From the NCBI GenBank assembly GCA_036245805.1, contig BTRK01000005.1, positions 48,347,216 to 48,411,215 of the forward strand: a DNA stretch of 64,000 nucleotides, given 5' to 3'. Shown in pieces: positions 1 to 8,921 of the stretch (the stretch's first letter is position 1; every line of letters begins with the position of its first letter). The notes below the pieces were generated by a model. That model ran no database searches, was not told where the DNA came from, and saw only the letters and a program-made list of their open reading frames with translations. The position numbers were made by a program, and so were the translations under genes. This DNA comes from Pristionchus mayeri (lineage: Eukaryota > Nematoda > Chromadorea > Rhabditida > Neodiplogasteridae).

Positions 1-22
1 CGATCATGTCTCTAATGAGAGG

Positions 23-280
23 TTGCGAGATTCAACTAGAGTTCAGGACTTCGTTCGCACTGCTCAGAAAAGGAAATGGTTTTGGTTGCATAAGATCGCG
101 AATGATGATTGCCGGAAGTGGAGCCGATCTGTGATCGAATGGATTCCGCGGAGAAAGAGGAGCCGCGGCCGCCCAATCACGAGATGGAGCGACTCTTTCC
201 GCAAAGCAACAGGCCCAAATTTTCTCAATCAAGCACGAAGCTCTAACTGGAACACCATGCACATCAGAGCTCTCGCCTGA
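23..280 (+). mobile_element. C-terminal fragment of a non-LTR retrotransposon reverse transcriptase
   Basis: This short open frame ends in a basic block with the pattern KRKWFWLHKIA, then RSVIEWIPRRKRSRGRP, then RWSD. That is the usual C-terminal signature of RTE-like and related endonuclease/reverse-transcriptase ORFs (K-R-W-x-GH-x-A, then EW-x-PR-x-KR-x-RGRP-x-RW-x-D). No polymerase or endonuclease domain is visible, because the rest lies outside the window or is lost. It is a 5'-truncated or window-truncated element end, not a host gene. The family call is confident; the exact clade is not. Confidence 0.7.
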
Positions 281-326
281 TCTCCCGAGAATCTAATGAC
301 CTCTAGATAAATGTGTTAAAATCGTA

Positions 327-1047
327 ATCAACTGAATGAGTGGTGCGAGGGAAGGGGCTCGAGTGATAGAGTGAGAGAGCGCGTGATAAGAAGAGAGCGT
401 TAGAGAAAGAGAGAGCGGGCGAGAATCAACTATAAAGGGCGCCACGTGGGTTTACACATGTATAAAAACGTGGGACACAGAAATAAATTTGAATGGTTTT
501 GCCACCCTTACCGTAAAGAGGCAAAATGGCGACGCACTACACTAAATGCCGGCTAAATTTGCCGGTCCCCCCACACTTGAAAGCCAGATCCGGATTTAAA
601 TGCACTGAACGCCGGTTTTCGTGTACGGATGTCCGGTTGTGTAAGGTTAACTATTACACTTAATTTGTAATTGCACAGCTGGCACCTGTCCTACGCCTGA
701 AGAATTTATTTGTCTTGCGGAAAATATTTTGAGCCCACGTGGGCGCGTAAACAGGTCGAGGGAAGGGGCTATGAGTGAACATGCGATCAGTTGTTTATAG
801 GAAAGTATCAACTGAATGAGTGGAGCGAGGGAAGGGGCTCGAGTGATAGAGTGAGAGAGCGCGTGATAAGAAGAAAGCGTTAGAGAAAGAGAGAGCGGGC
901 GAGAATCAACTATAAAGGGCGCGTAAACAAGTCGAGTGAAGGGGCTATGAGTGAACATGCGATTAGTTGTTTATAGGAAAGTATCAACTGAATGAGTGGT
1001 GCGAGGGAAGGGGCTCTAGTGATAGAGCGAGAGAGCGCGTGAGAAGA
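327..1047. repeat. GA-rich tandem repeat, ~176-bp period, interrupted by a ~300-bp insert
   Basis: The block ATCAACTGAATGAGTGG followed by GCGAGGGAAGGGGCTC starts at 327, 807 and 983. Copies two and three lie in a true tandem with a period near 176 bp, which also contains GGGCGCGTAAACA and a GTGAACATGCGAT segment. Between copies one and two, 443-740 holds unrelated sequence bounded by CCACGTGGG on both sides and looks like an insertion. No coding potential is seen; the minus-strand frame at 647-958 is a repeat artefact. Confidence 0.75.
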
Positions 1048-1582
1048 ATAGTATCCCGACGGTTCAGGTCGTGCACAAAAAGTCGGCCCTCATTTTCAAA
1101 TGAAAAATGGGACACGGTAGCAGGCGGGATACCGTAGCATATCGTCTCTCTAGATCTCTCTTCGGTCAGAGAAAGTGAGAGAGTACGCGATGTACCTGCG
1201 CATCTAGGGAGGATGTCGCGTACCTAAGGGAGAGGTTGCGCTCTAGTCACCGCGGGGGTAGAGAAAGGGGCAGAGGGGAGTGAGAGGGAGAGACGCGAGA
1301 GAGCCTGGCCCGTCCCCTGTACAGTTTTGTTGCACAGAGTCCGAGCCTTTGAGCCCTCGTGAGCATCGGGGTTACTCCAAATTGATTATTCCTACACAAC
1401 TACACAGAGCACCCTCCCTCGACTTGTTTACGCGCCCTTTATATTTGATTCTCTCGAGCTCTCTCTTTCTCTAACACTCAAACCAGGACTGGTGCGGACA
1501 CTTTATCACAAGACAGCTTATGTGGAAATATCTAATAACCAAGGAAAGAAACTAGCCACTCGTAGTCGCTAACGGGGAGGAA
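1048..1582. other. Repeat-derived spacer without a gene
   Basis: This stretch holds a small inverted repeat (TATCCCG near 1053 and CGGGATA near 1130). At 1409-1477 it has an inverted copy of part of the GA-rich unit seen upstream (CGACTTGTTTACGCGCCC). No exon with splice signals or protein similarity is recognised. Confidence 0.5.
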
Positions 1583-1671
1583 GAGAGCGATTGGAAGAGG
1601 AAGTACGATAGGGAAAAGGGGCGGACCCTTATTGGGCCTATGAGAGCGCGTCACTAGGGAGTGCTCGCGTT
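1583..1671. repeat. Left arm of an 89-bp inverted repeat flanking element A
   Basis: This is the reverse complement of 6267-6355 with one visible mismatch. The arms would meet at GCTCGCGTT/AACGCGAGC if the retrotransposon and the MITE between them were removed. The element A tail starts directly at the inner edge. This suggests a former palindrome with a TTAA centre that was later opened by insertions. Confidence 0.8.
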
Positions 1672-1843
1672 CATTCATTCATTCATTCATTATTTATTTA
1701 TTCCGTCAAAGGGGATATGCAAGTAATAGGCGAGATGAAAAAACAATAGACGGATGTCCGTCGACGTTGTCGAATCGGGTTTCTTGCGGCAGCAAGGGTA
1801 GGGTAGGGGTCTGTAGAGGGAGTGGGCGAGGGATGGGTATAGA

Positions 1844-4738
1844 TCATAGATCAAGCCATGCTTTAATAATAGACTGGGGGAAGAAAGAAGGGGGTTGGGA
1901 GCAGACAAAGTTACGAAATGATTCAGGGTGTAAGAATATTGCGGATTCAGGTAAAGAGTTCCATGTAGCAATTGTACGCGATACAACTGTAGTCCGACAA
2001 TGGGTGGGTATAAATGGTAATATTATTCTAAGATTGTGAGAATTCCGGAGAGAACGAGGAATAGGGGCAATAACGAGAAGAGGAGATGTATCAAGCAAAC
2101 ATCTTCTATGAATAACTGAGTGAAGGAACATAATATCTATGACAAATCTGCGTCGCTCAAGAGTGGTTAGATTGAGGTCAATGAGTCGTTGGCGATAAGA
2201 AACACTGGGAAGGATGCAGCGCGCATATATTCGTCGAGTAAAATCGCGTTGGACTCTTTCAATAGCTTTTGTCAGATCAACACTATGAACGGGATTCCAA
2301 ATAATGGAGCAATATTCAAGATTGGGTAATACATAGGTGGTAAATGATTTAATGTAAATAGAAGGGCAAGTGCTTCTAAATGATTTGAATACTAAGTTGG
2401 ATATGGAACGGGCTTTGGAAATGAATTTGTTAATATGGTCAGAGAAGGATAAGGTTGGGGTAAAAAGAACTCCTAGATCTTTAACGAACATTTTCTTGTC
2501 GGGAGGAGGGACGAGGGAAACATTATTAATAAAATATTTCCGTTTAGGATTGTGCGAACCAAAGTGCACAATATTACATTTAGTCTCGGATAATCCTAGA
2601 TTCCATAAGGAGGACCAAGATGAAACAGAGTCTAAGGCCAGTTGCAAATCATTCGAAAAAGAGGGCACTTCGGTAAACAATTTTAAATCATCGGCATACA
2701 CAGAGTATCTAATCGATTTGGGGAATGAGGAAGCAATATCATTAATAAATAGGATAAACAATAGGGGACCCAGGCATGACCCTTGGGGAACACCTGACTT
2801 AACATGTGAGGGGGGTGAGAAAGAAGAATCAAGAAAAATTGACTGTGATCTGTCCGATAGATACGCACTGAACCAGGAAACGAGGTGATTTGAAAGACCT
2901 AATTCCGACAATTTATGGAGCAATAATCGGTGGTCTATACTATCAAAGGCCTTACGAAAATCTATGTATACAGTATCAAAAGCCGATTTTTTGTGAGCTA
3001 TTCTCAGATAGTGTGCATAGGTCTCGGCTAAATTTGATGAGGTTGATCGGGAGTTTCTAAAGCCTGTCTGCTGGGGATCGAAGATATTATTATTATCAAG
3101 AAACAATGTAATTTCTCTGATGAGAATCTTTTCTAATACCTTACAAGTAGGGGAAGTAAGGGAAATTGGGCGAAAATCAGAAATAGAATTGCTAGTTTTC
3201 TTGGGAATAGGCTTAACCAAGGCTTGCTTCCACAGTAGTGGGACCTGTGATGTAAGGAGGGACTTGTTGAAAATAATAGAGAGTGGTGTGAGGAGGGAAT
3301 ACTTACACTTAGTGAGCACAATACTAGGAATCCTATCTGGAGATACATTAATTTTGGGTAAAACGCTACGGAGAGCACAAAGAATATCTAAATGAGATAC
3401 TGTAGGTATATCAAAAGTAAATTTAGGAGAAGGAAGGGGGAGGGGAGAGTGTTGGGGTACGGAAAAGGCAGATGAAAAGAAAGAAGAGAAAGCGATACAT
3501 TTCTCATCATTAGTTATAAGAACGTTGCCAGATGAGTCAACTAAGCCGGATGGGGTTGCTTTCGGAGCCTTAAGTCTATCACTACATAAATTATAGAAGG
3601 CCTTAGGGTTGGAGGAGGCAACAATTCTGCACTCCATGAAACAGTGATAATTATTTAAAGCAGCGTTAAATCTATCTGTCATTCTTAAACAAGCGAGGCT
3701 ATTGGGGGCGTTTCTAACTAGATTCTTACATTTGCCATAAAGAATTTTTAAATTACGGGGATATCTAGACAAGAGAGACGGCTTTGATAGAGGAACATAA
3801 TAGTCAAGCAAATCATTGATGAATTGGACATAATATTCATAAGCACAATTCGCATCAAGAGCACTCATAGCAACTGTCCAATCGTGGGACAGAATAACAC
3901 TATTAATAGAAAGCCAATCGGCATATTTGTATAACCGTGATGGGGTTGGGGAATGAAGAGGAGGAGAGGGGATGCGGAGGTCAAAAACGAGGGAAAGGTG
4001 ATCACTAAGTGGGACGGAAGGCGAAATATTACTAATAATGTCGAAGTTGCAAAAGACTAAGTCAAGAAAGTTTTGGAGTCGGGTAGGAAAACAAACAAAT
4101 TGCTTTAAATAATGGTCGCATGCAAAATCTATGAGATCAGAAATGGTTGACGACGTCATACTGATCCAATCTACTTGAGGATAATTAAAGTCACCAATTA
4201 AAATACAAGGAAATTGACTCGTCATAAGAGGGGTGATAAAATCTAGAAAAGAGGTGAATGCGGATGGAGGGGATGACGGGGATCTATATACTGCAAAAAT
4301 CCGGAGTTTACGATACGGTAAAGAGGTACTGAAATTAAAATGGATATCAATTACGCATGCTTCAAGGAGGGAGGACGAAAAGGTGGATATAATAACTGGG
4401 CTAAGAGAGGAATGGGCAATTATTGCAACGCCGCCTCCGCGGCCAGAGTCCTCAGTAACTACTCTATCACGACGGAAAGCTAAATAATCAGGGGAGCCGC
4501 CAATCAAATAAGCGTCAGTGTCAGAGTCAGTGAGCCAAGTCTCGGTGAGAACGATCAATCGATATGCAAATGATGCTAATACGAAAGATAACTGGGGCAT
4601 TTTGCATCTAATAGAGCGAGAATTAGCATAGTACACGCTAACTACGCGAGGACTAGATAGTGACTGATGACGTGTACTAGAATGACTAGGAAGGGGTGGA
4701 AAACTAAGTGAAAGAAGAGGAACTGGAGGGAGGGACAA
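1844..4738 (-). CDS. Element A ORF2: AP endonuclease-reverse transcriptase
   Basis: 964 codons, uninterrupted. The N-terminal AP-like endonuclease region begins with the ANSRSIRCK block, then LTETWL, RRDR, GRGGGVAI, GDFNYPQVDW (around residue 182) and SDHLSLVFDL. The reverse transcriptase follows with ADFRPISLTS-type text, YIDFRKAFDSIDH (about 590), GVPQGSCLGPLLF (about 650) and the catalytic YADD box (about 683). The C-terminus has the thumb-like NLEYCSIIWNP and RVQRDFTRR segments common in CR1/jockey elements. The protein would nick target DNA and reverse-transcribe the element RNA in place. The first ~30 residues are low complexity, so the true start may be further in. Confidence 0.92.
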   Translation of the reverse strand: MSLPPVPLLSLSFPPLPSHSSTRHQSLSSPRVVSVYYANSRSIRCKMPQLSFVLASFAYRLIVLTETWLTDSDTDAYLIGGSPDYLAFRRDRVVTEDSGRGGGVAIIAHSSLSPVIISTFSSSLLEACVIDIHFNFSTSLPYRKLRIFAVYRSPSSPPSAFTSFLDFITPLMTSQFPCILIGDFNYPQVDWISMTSSTISDLIDFACDHYLKQFVCFPTRLQNFLDLVFCNFDIISNISPSVPLSDHLSLVFDLRIPSPPLHSPTPSRLYKYADWLSINSVILSHDWTVAMSALDANCAYEYYVQFINDLLDYYVPLSKPSLLSRYPRNLKILYGKCKNLVRNAPNSLACLRMTDRFNAALNNYHCFMECRIVASSNPKAFYNLCSDRLKAPKATPSGLVDSSGNVLITNDEKCIAFSSFFSSAFSVPQHSPLPLPSPKFTFDIPTVSHLDILCALRSVLPKINVSPDRIPSIVLTKCKYSLLTPLSIIFNKSLLTSQVPLLWKQALVKPIPKKTSNSISDFRPISLTSPTCKVLEKILIREITLFLDNNNIFDPQQTGFRNSRSTSSNLAETYAHYLRIAHKKSAFDTVYIDFRKAFDSIDHRLLLHKLSELGLSNHLVSWFSAYLSDRSQSIFLDSSFSPPSHVKSGVPQGSCLGPLLFILFINDIASSFPKSIRYSVYADDLKLFTEVPSFSNDLQLALDSVSSWSSLWNLGLSETKCNIVHFGSHNPKRKYFINNVSLVPPPDKKMFVKDLGVLFTPTLSFSDHINKFISKARSISNLVFKSFRSTCPSIYIKSFTTYVLPNLEYCSIIWNPVHSVDLTKAIERVQRDFTRRIYARCILPSVSYRQRLIDLNLTTLERRRFVIDIMFLHSVIHRRCLLDTSPLLVIAPIPRSLRNSHNLRIILPFIPTHCRTTVVSRTIATWNSLPESAIFLHPESFRNFVCSQPPSFFPQSIIKAWLDL

Positions 4739-4800
4739 AAGAGGGGTACCCTTGCTGCCTGCCTCCTAGCGTGTGGTTCCTCCTCCTCTCCGCTCCTTGT

Positions 4801-5682
4801 TCACGTAGTCGGCGGCAGGGCACGAGTGGAGTTACGAGTGGCGTCCACGGCAGGGGAGGATGAGGCACCAGTAGAGTCGGAGGTGTCTGAATGAATTCCA
4901 TCGGCAGATCGGTTCTTGGGTCGCGCATCTTTGGGCATTCCATAGTTGGGAGGGAGATCACAGGGGGTACGGTAGCTGATGATAGTGTGGTCGCGGAGTC
5001 CGAAAGAGAGTTTTCCCGCAATCAGGTTGCGTCTCTTGACCTCCTCACGCGCCTCACGCTCGAGTTTGAGTTGGTGCGGGGTAAGATCGCGCCTGATGAA
5101 GGAAGGAGCGGGAAGGGGAGTAGGTCTGCCTGGCTTCGCTCTAATCGTCGAGAGAAGGGAGTCACGAAGGGTTTTGCTAGGCAGTTCGATCTTGAGAGGT
5201 CTGGATCCGGGCTCCTTATCCTTGGGGTGTCTGTGATGAGTGATCTTGCCATCTTCGAACGCCTTCTTCACTTCCGGATCGCCAGAGTAGAGCACGAGTG
5301 CCTTGACTAGCTGCTGGTCATTCTTGAGTGACTCGGCTGGGTCCTTGCTTTCCTTGGCACCAATGACGACTGCTCTCTTCTCCTTCTCCTCGTACTCTTC
5401 CTTGTCACTCATCGCCTGTGCACATCCCTCATACACTTGTCTTGCGACAGTGTCGATGGATTGAGCGAGAGAGGTGAGAGAGGGGAGAGTGGGGGTGGAG
5501 GAGGTTGAGAGCGATTTGAGAAGGGCGAGCATTTCCTTCTGTGTCTCCTTGATCTGGCTCATTTGGACTCCTAGCTCATCGACCTTCTTCGTGAGTGCAG
5601 TCACACTCTCCTGCCAGCCAGGCTTACTTGCGCTCCTAGCCTCAGGAGGGAGAGGAGCCTTCCTAGGGGTGGGCTGACTCAT
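4801..5682 (-). CDS. Element A ORF1 protein, coiled-coil nucleic-acid binding type
   Basis: 293 codons, ending 62 bases upstream of ORF2. The N-terminus is basic and proline-rich. Residues ~25-70 form a heptad-like stretch (VTALTKKVDELGVQMSQIK) suited to oligomerisation. The middle has a VVIGAKE segment followed by KALVLYSGDPEVKKAFEDGK, RHP and PLKIELPS, a layout like the RRM-type ORF1 proteins of CR1-like elements. The C-terminus is Ser/Thr-rich. Element B has a clear homologue (VVIGFKE, LVVYSGSETVRKAWD), so the frame is under constraint. The RNA-chaperone role is inferred from the position in the element. Confidence 0.8.
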   Translation of the reverse strand: MSQPTPRKAPLPPEARSASKPGWQESVTALTKKVDELGVQMSQIKETQKEMLALLKSLSTSSTPTLPSLTSLAQSIDTVARQVYEGCAQAMSDKEEYEEKEKRAVVIGAKESKDPAESLKNDQQLVKALVLYSGDPEVKKAFEDGKITHHRHPKDKEPGSRPLKIELPSKTLRDSLLSTIRAKPGRPTPLPAPSFIRRDLTPHQLKLEREAREEVKRRNLIAGKLSFGLRDHTIISYRTPCDLPPNYGMPKDARPKNRSADGIHSDTSDSTGASSSPAVDATRNSTRALPPTT

Positions 5683-5930
5683 AACGCGCGAGAGAGGGGT
5701 GGAAGCGTTGAAATCTGACCACTTTCTTTTCGACCACTTTCCGTCGGCTACCCACGATGCCGACTAGCGAAGACGAGGCGAATGGAATCCAGAAGGAAGA
5801 CGAGAGAGAGGGGAGAGAAGCGAGAGGCGAGGGCAGTTTGCCTAATCCCGGAGCGAGGGGAGAGACGACCGCTCGGGACGGGGACAGAACTCAAACTGAG
5901 CAGAACAAACAGAGCAGAACTCAACGTTAA

Positions 5931-6264
5931 TGATCAAATTACACTCCAGTTGAATTGCTGTAGAAATTAGAGTATTGGGAATTCAGCTAGGTACTGTTCA
6001 GATGAGCAAGATCAACATCTTCCATCATAACTCCGTACCTTTCTGCTTATCTTTTTCCGAGAAGTTGCTAAATTATCTTTCATTTCACCACATGTTATCA
6101 CTTGTTTCTTGTATTGCACAGAAGGCAGTCGATAAATTATGTTGTTTTTTCAATAGGTACGGAGTTATGATGGAAGATGTTGATCTTGCTCATCTGTACA
6201 GTACCTAGCTGAATTCCCAATACTCTAATTTCTACAGCAATTCAACTGGAGTGTAATTTGATCA
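5931..6264. mobile_element. 334-bp MITE with long inverted repeats and TTAA target duplication
   Basis: The termini TGATCAAATTACACTCCAGT and its complement are flanked by TTAA at 5927-5930 and 6265-6268. The inverted arms run about 110 bp each, ending near GGAGTTATGATGGAAGATG on the right. TTAA duplications are typical of piggyBac-type transposition. No ORF of substance lies inside, so it is non-autonomous. Confidence 0.85.
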
Positions 6265-6266
6265 TT

Positions 6267-6355
6267 AACGCGAGCACTCCCTAGTGACGCGCTCTCATAG
6301 GCCCAATAAGGGTCCGCCCCTTTTCCCTATCGTACTTCCTCTTCCATTCGCTCTC
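6267..6355. repeat. Right arm of the 89-bp inverted repeat
   Basis: This is the reverse complement of 1583-1671. Its inner edge overlaps the TTAA duplication of the MITE. Its outer edge abuts the left end of the 3.8-kb palindrome, whose breakpoint lies at 6352. Confidence 0.8.
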
Positions 6356-7248
6356 TACGGATTCGTAATGTACGTACTTTTCTACCCCAGGCAATTGTAT
6401 TACCATAATTTAGAAAAATTGGCATCACATATTTGTATGCGTCAAAATATGAGATTCCATGGAAAAACACGCAAACAGTCGCGTCGAAAATGAATGTAGA
6501 TACCGTTTCCAGCCTCCAATCACCTTCATGTTTTGCACGGGAGTCATTCTTGAGCATATAAACGTGATTGTATGCCGAAATTGCAAAAATGGAAAATTTT
6601 TAAAATTTCGACTTTTTCGGTCAAAATGGTCGAAAAATCGAAATTTTAAAAATTTTCCATTTTTGCAATTTCGGCATGTAATCACGTTTATATGCTTCAG
6701 AATGACTCCCGTGCAAAACATGATGGTGATTAAAGGCTGGAAACGGTATCTACATTCATTTTGGTCGCGACTGTTTGCGTGTTTTTCCATCGAATCTCAT
6801 GTTTTGACGCATGAAGATATGTGATGTCAATTTTTCTAAATTATGTCAATACAATTCCTTGGAGTAAAAAAGTACGTAGATTACGAATCCGTAGAGATCT
6901 CATTTACACATGAGATCTTTTTTTCGGCTACACCCAAAAAACTGTGAATAAAGTTATCGAAAAATCGCTTTTCTTGAATTATCTATATTTTATGCTTCTC
7001 AAATGGTTTTGTTTCTAACATAAAAGTTGTTGAGCTCTCAAAGGCGGTTCGTTTGCTTTTTTAACGACTTCGTATCTCAAAAAAGAAAGGAATTGTGGTT
7101 TCTCAAACTTTTGAAATTTTGAGAGCCGGCTTTTAGGCTGTTTGCAATTTACGGCTCCCAAACTTAAAACAAAAGTTCCTTATCCCTAGATGCATCAATA
7201 AAGATAATGGGTTGCCGATTGAAGCAGTTTGAAGTTTTTTGTAAATCA
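6353..7248. mobile_element. Truncated copy of fold-back element, left palindrome arm
   Basis: It contains the hairpin 6353-6897 (centre near 6624, ends CTCTACGGATTCGTAAT and complement). This is followed by the inner flank 6898-7248 that equals one terminal arm of the complete element at 9221-10467. The other terminal arm is missing here. The two mirrored 121-codon frames in the hairpin are coincidental. Confidence 0.75.
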
Positions 7249-7416
7249 AGGGTCTCTATTTCCTACATTCCCTCAGAATACCTCTGATAAATGAACTTGA
7301 CCAATGACAATCGATTAGATCAATGCTCAGAAATATACTCCTGCATAACCAACAAAAACTTTTAAAACTCCATTCCAGTCTAGCACAATATTCCCTGCTC
7401 TGATCCGCAACCGTAC

Positions 7417-7547
7417 CTCGAGAGATAATTGGGAGTCAGTATGGCAACAGATGTCCGCGATAGTATCAGAGAGGGCGCGTACGAACGAGATTGGAAGATC
7501 CTTCAGCTTACTGCACAAAGTCTTCATCGCATCCAGTCCATTCGACT
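7417..7547 (-). pseudogene. Mirror copy of an importin-alpha-like exon
   Basis: This is the exact inverted copy of the exon at 8922-9052 (SNGLDAMKTLCSKLKDLP...). On this side no downstream exon of the same gene follows in the right direction, so it is an orphan exon produced by the palindrome. Confidence 0.75.
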
Positions 7548-7732
7548 CTGCGGTTAAATTATAAATTTACTATGCAGCTAATTTATTTTGAGTTTTTCAA
7601 CACACATGAAACAAATTTTGAACTGGCGCACTCTGATTATGACAAAATGTTAGACGGTGAGCAAAAGTATGAGAACGTATAACGCAATGTAATACTGTAT
7701 AATATTATAAATTAATTCTCGCAAATGTATGG

Positions 7733-7897
7733 TACTGTGAGAACAGAAGCGTAGTCCGCGGTGTGGTGGCGAGTTTTGGTACATTTGATTCTAAATATAC
7801 GCGGAACATTTTTTCGTCCGCGTTCCGCGCATATTTAATATTAAATGTGCTAAACCGCGTAACCATACCACGGACTACGCTTTCTGTTCTCACAGTA
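7733..7897. mobile_element. 165-bp fold-back MITE (left arm copy)
   Basis: The ends are TACTGTGAGAACAGAA and complement, followed by GCGTAGTCCG on both sides. The same family occurs at 8572-8736 (palindrome mirror) and, more diverged, at 37402-37587 in an intron of gene D. Confidence 0.75.
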
Positions 7898-7907
7898 ACG
7901 GAACGAG

Positions 7908-8398
7908 TCACTCACGGATAACGACGTCACGGAGCTGCGCCGATCTAGAGGCGACCTTGGCCACAACTTTCGTCGACTTCTCTGCGAGTTCGAAATTGTC
8001 GTTAGTCATCTGTCTGATAAACGAGGCGATCGCACCGGCAACCTGGATTACGGTAAAATTACTTTAGGATGACAAACACCAAATGACCCACCTCTTTGCC
8101 ATTCGTAGTATCATAGAAGTCGAGAATAGTGAAGGCAAGGCCGACCACATGAAAAGAGAGATAATTATGGCACTATCTCATTTCAATAGCCCCTCTATTA
8201 ATATGATTATTGAGTATGTGCATAATGAGCGGCGCAAGCACCTTAGCTCATTGTGGTAATTTTCTACTCCCCCTTGCGAATACCTTCTCATTCGTACTCT
8301 CCAGAAGCTTCGAGAGGTGACCGAATATTCCTGCCTCTATAGCCTCCTTCTTGAGTGTGTCCAATTGATTCGGATTGGCAGTGGAACTCAATCTGATA
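7908..8398 (-). pseudogene. 3' exons of a second importin-alpha-like gene, in the palindrome loop
   Basis: Minus-strand exons at 8398-8284 (NQLDTLKKEAIEAGIFGHLS, then KLLESTNEK), 8148-8092 (VVGLAFTILDFYDTTNGKE) and 8042-7908 (ending LRDVVIRE, then TGA). The first two align with the plus-strand gene exons at 11884-12010 and 12134-12190, i.e. the last ARM repeat of importin alpha. The acceptor before 8148 reads CATGTGG instead of CAGGTG, so the AG is lost. Upstream, 8446-8496 is a partial second copy of the last exon. No further 5' exons exist. It is a decayed paralogue fragment. Confidence 0.7.
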
Positions 8399-8571
8399 CT
8401 GAAATTAAAATTAATTTTCGAATGTGTATTCCATTGAACGAATTACTCACGGATAACGACGTCACGGAGCTGCACTGATCTAGCGGCGACATTGGACGAA
8501 AGTTGTGGCCAAGGTCGCCTCTAGATCGGCGCAGCTCCGTGACGTCGTTATCCGTGAGTGACTCGTTCCGT

Positions 8572-8736
8572 TACTGTGAGAACAGAAAGCGTAGTCCGTG
8601 GTATGGTTACGCGGTTTAGCACATTTAATATTAAATATGCGCGGAACGCGGACGAAAAAATGTTCCGCGTATATTTAGAATCAAATGTACCAAAACTCGC
8701 CACCACACCGCGGACTACGCTTCTGTTCTCACAGTA
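8572..8736. mobile_element. 165-bp fold-back MITE (right arm copy)
   Basis: Mirror image of 7733-7897, lying just upstream of the first importin-like exon at 8922. The 68-codon frame overlapping it comes from the MITE and is not a gene. Confidence 0.75.
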
Positions 8737-8921
8737 CCATACATTTGCGAGAATTAATTTATAATATTATACAGTATTACATTGCGTTATACGTTCTCAT
8801 ACTTTTGCTCACCGTCTAACATTTTGTCATAATCAGAGTGCGCCAGTTCAAAATTTGTTTCATGTGTGTTGAAAAACTCAAAATAAATTAGCTGCATAGT
8901 AAATTTATAATTTAACCGCAG

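Larger units (their letters stand above)
1672..5890 (-). mobile_element. Non-LTR retrotransposon A, CR1/jockey-like, apparently full length
   Basis: On the minus strand the element has a GC-rich 5' UTR (about 5890-5683), ORF1 (5682-4801), ORF2 (4738-1844), a short 3' UTR, and a 3' end made of tandem AATG repeats (read as CATT at 1672-1690 on the plus strand). There is no poly(A). Endonuclease plus reverse transcriptase in one ORF with a microsatellite tail fits the CR1/jockey superfamily. Element B at 26.7-30.9 kb belongs to the same family: it shares the tail, the TTTATTCCGT sequence before it and the 5' GACGACCGCTCG end. Both ORFs here are uninterrupted, so this copy looks young. The exact 5' boundary is estimated from the alignment with B. 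Confidence 0.85.

Noticed and set aside
743..1047. CRISPR array or satellite
   Set aside because: Only two to three long units without short unique spacers, in a eukaryotic context; an ordinary local tandem repeat.
1767..4487. Plus-strand frames across element A
   Set aside because: Shadows of the minus-strand ORF2.
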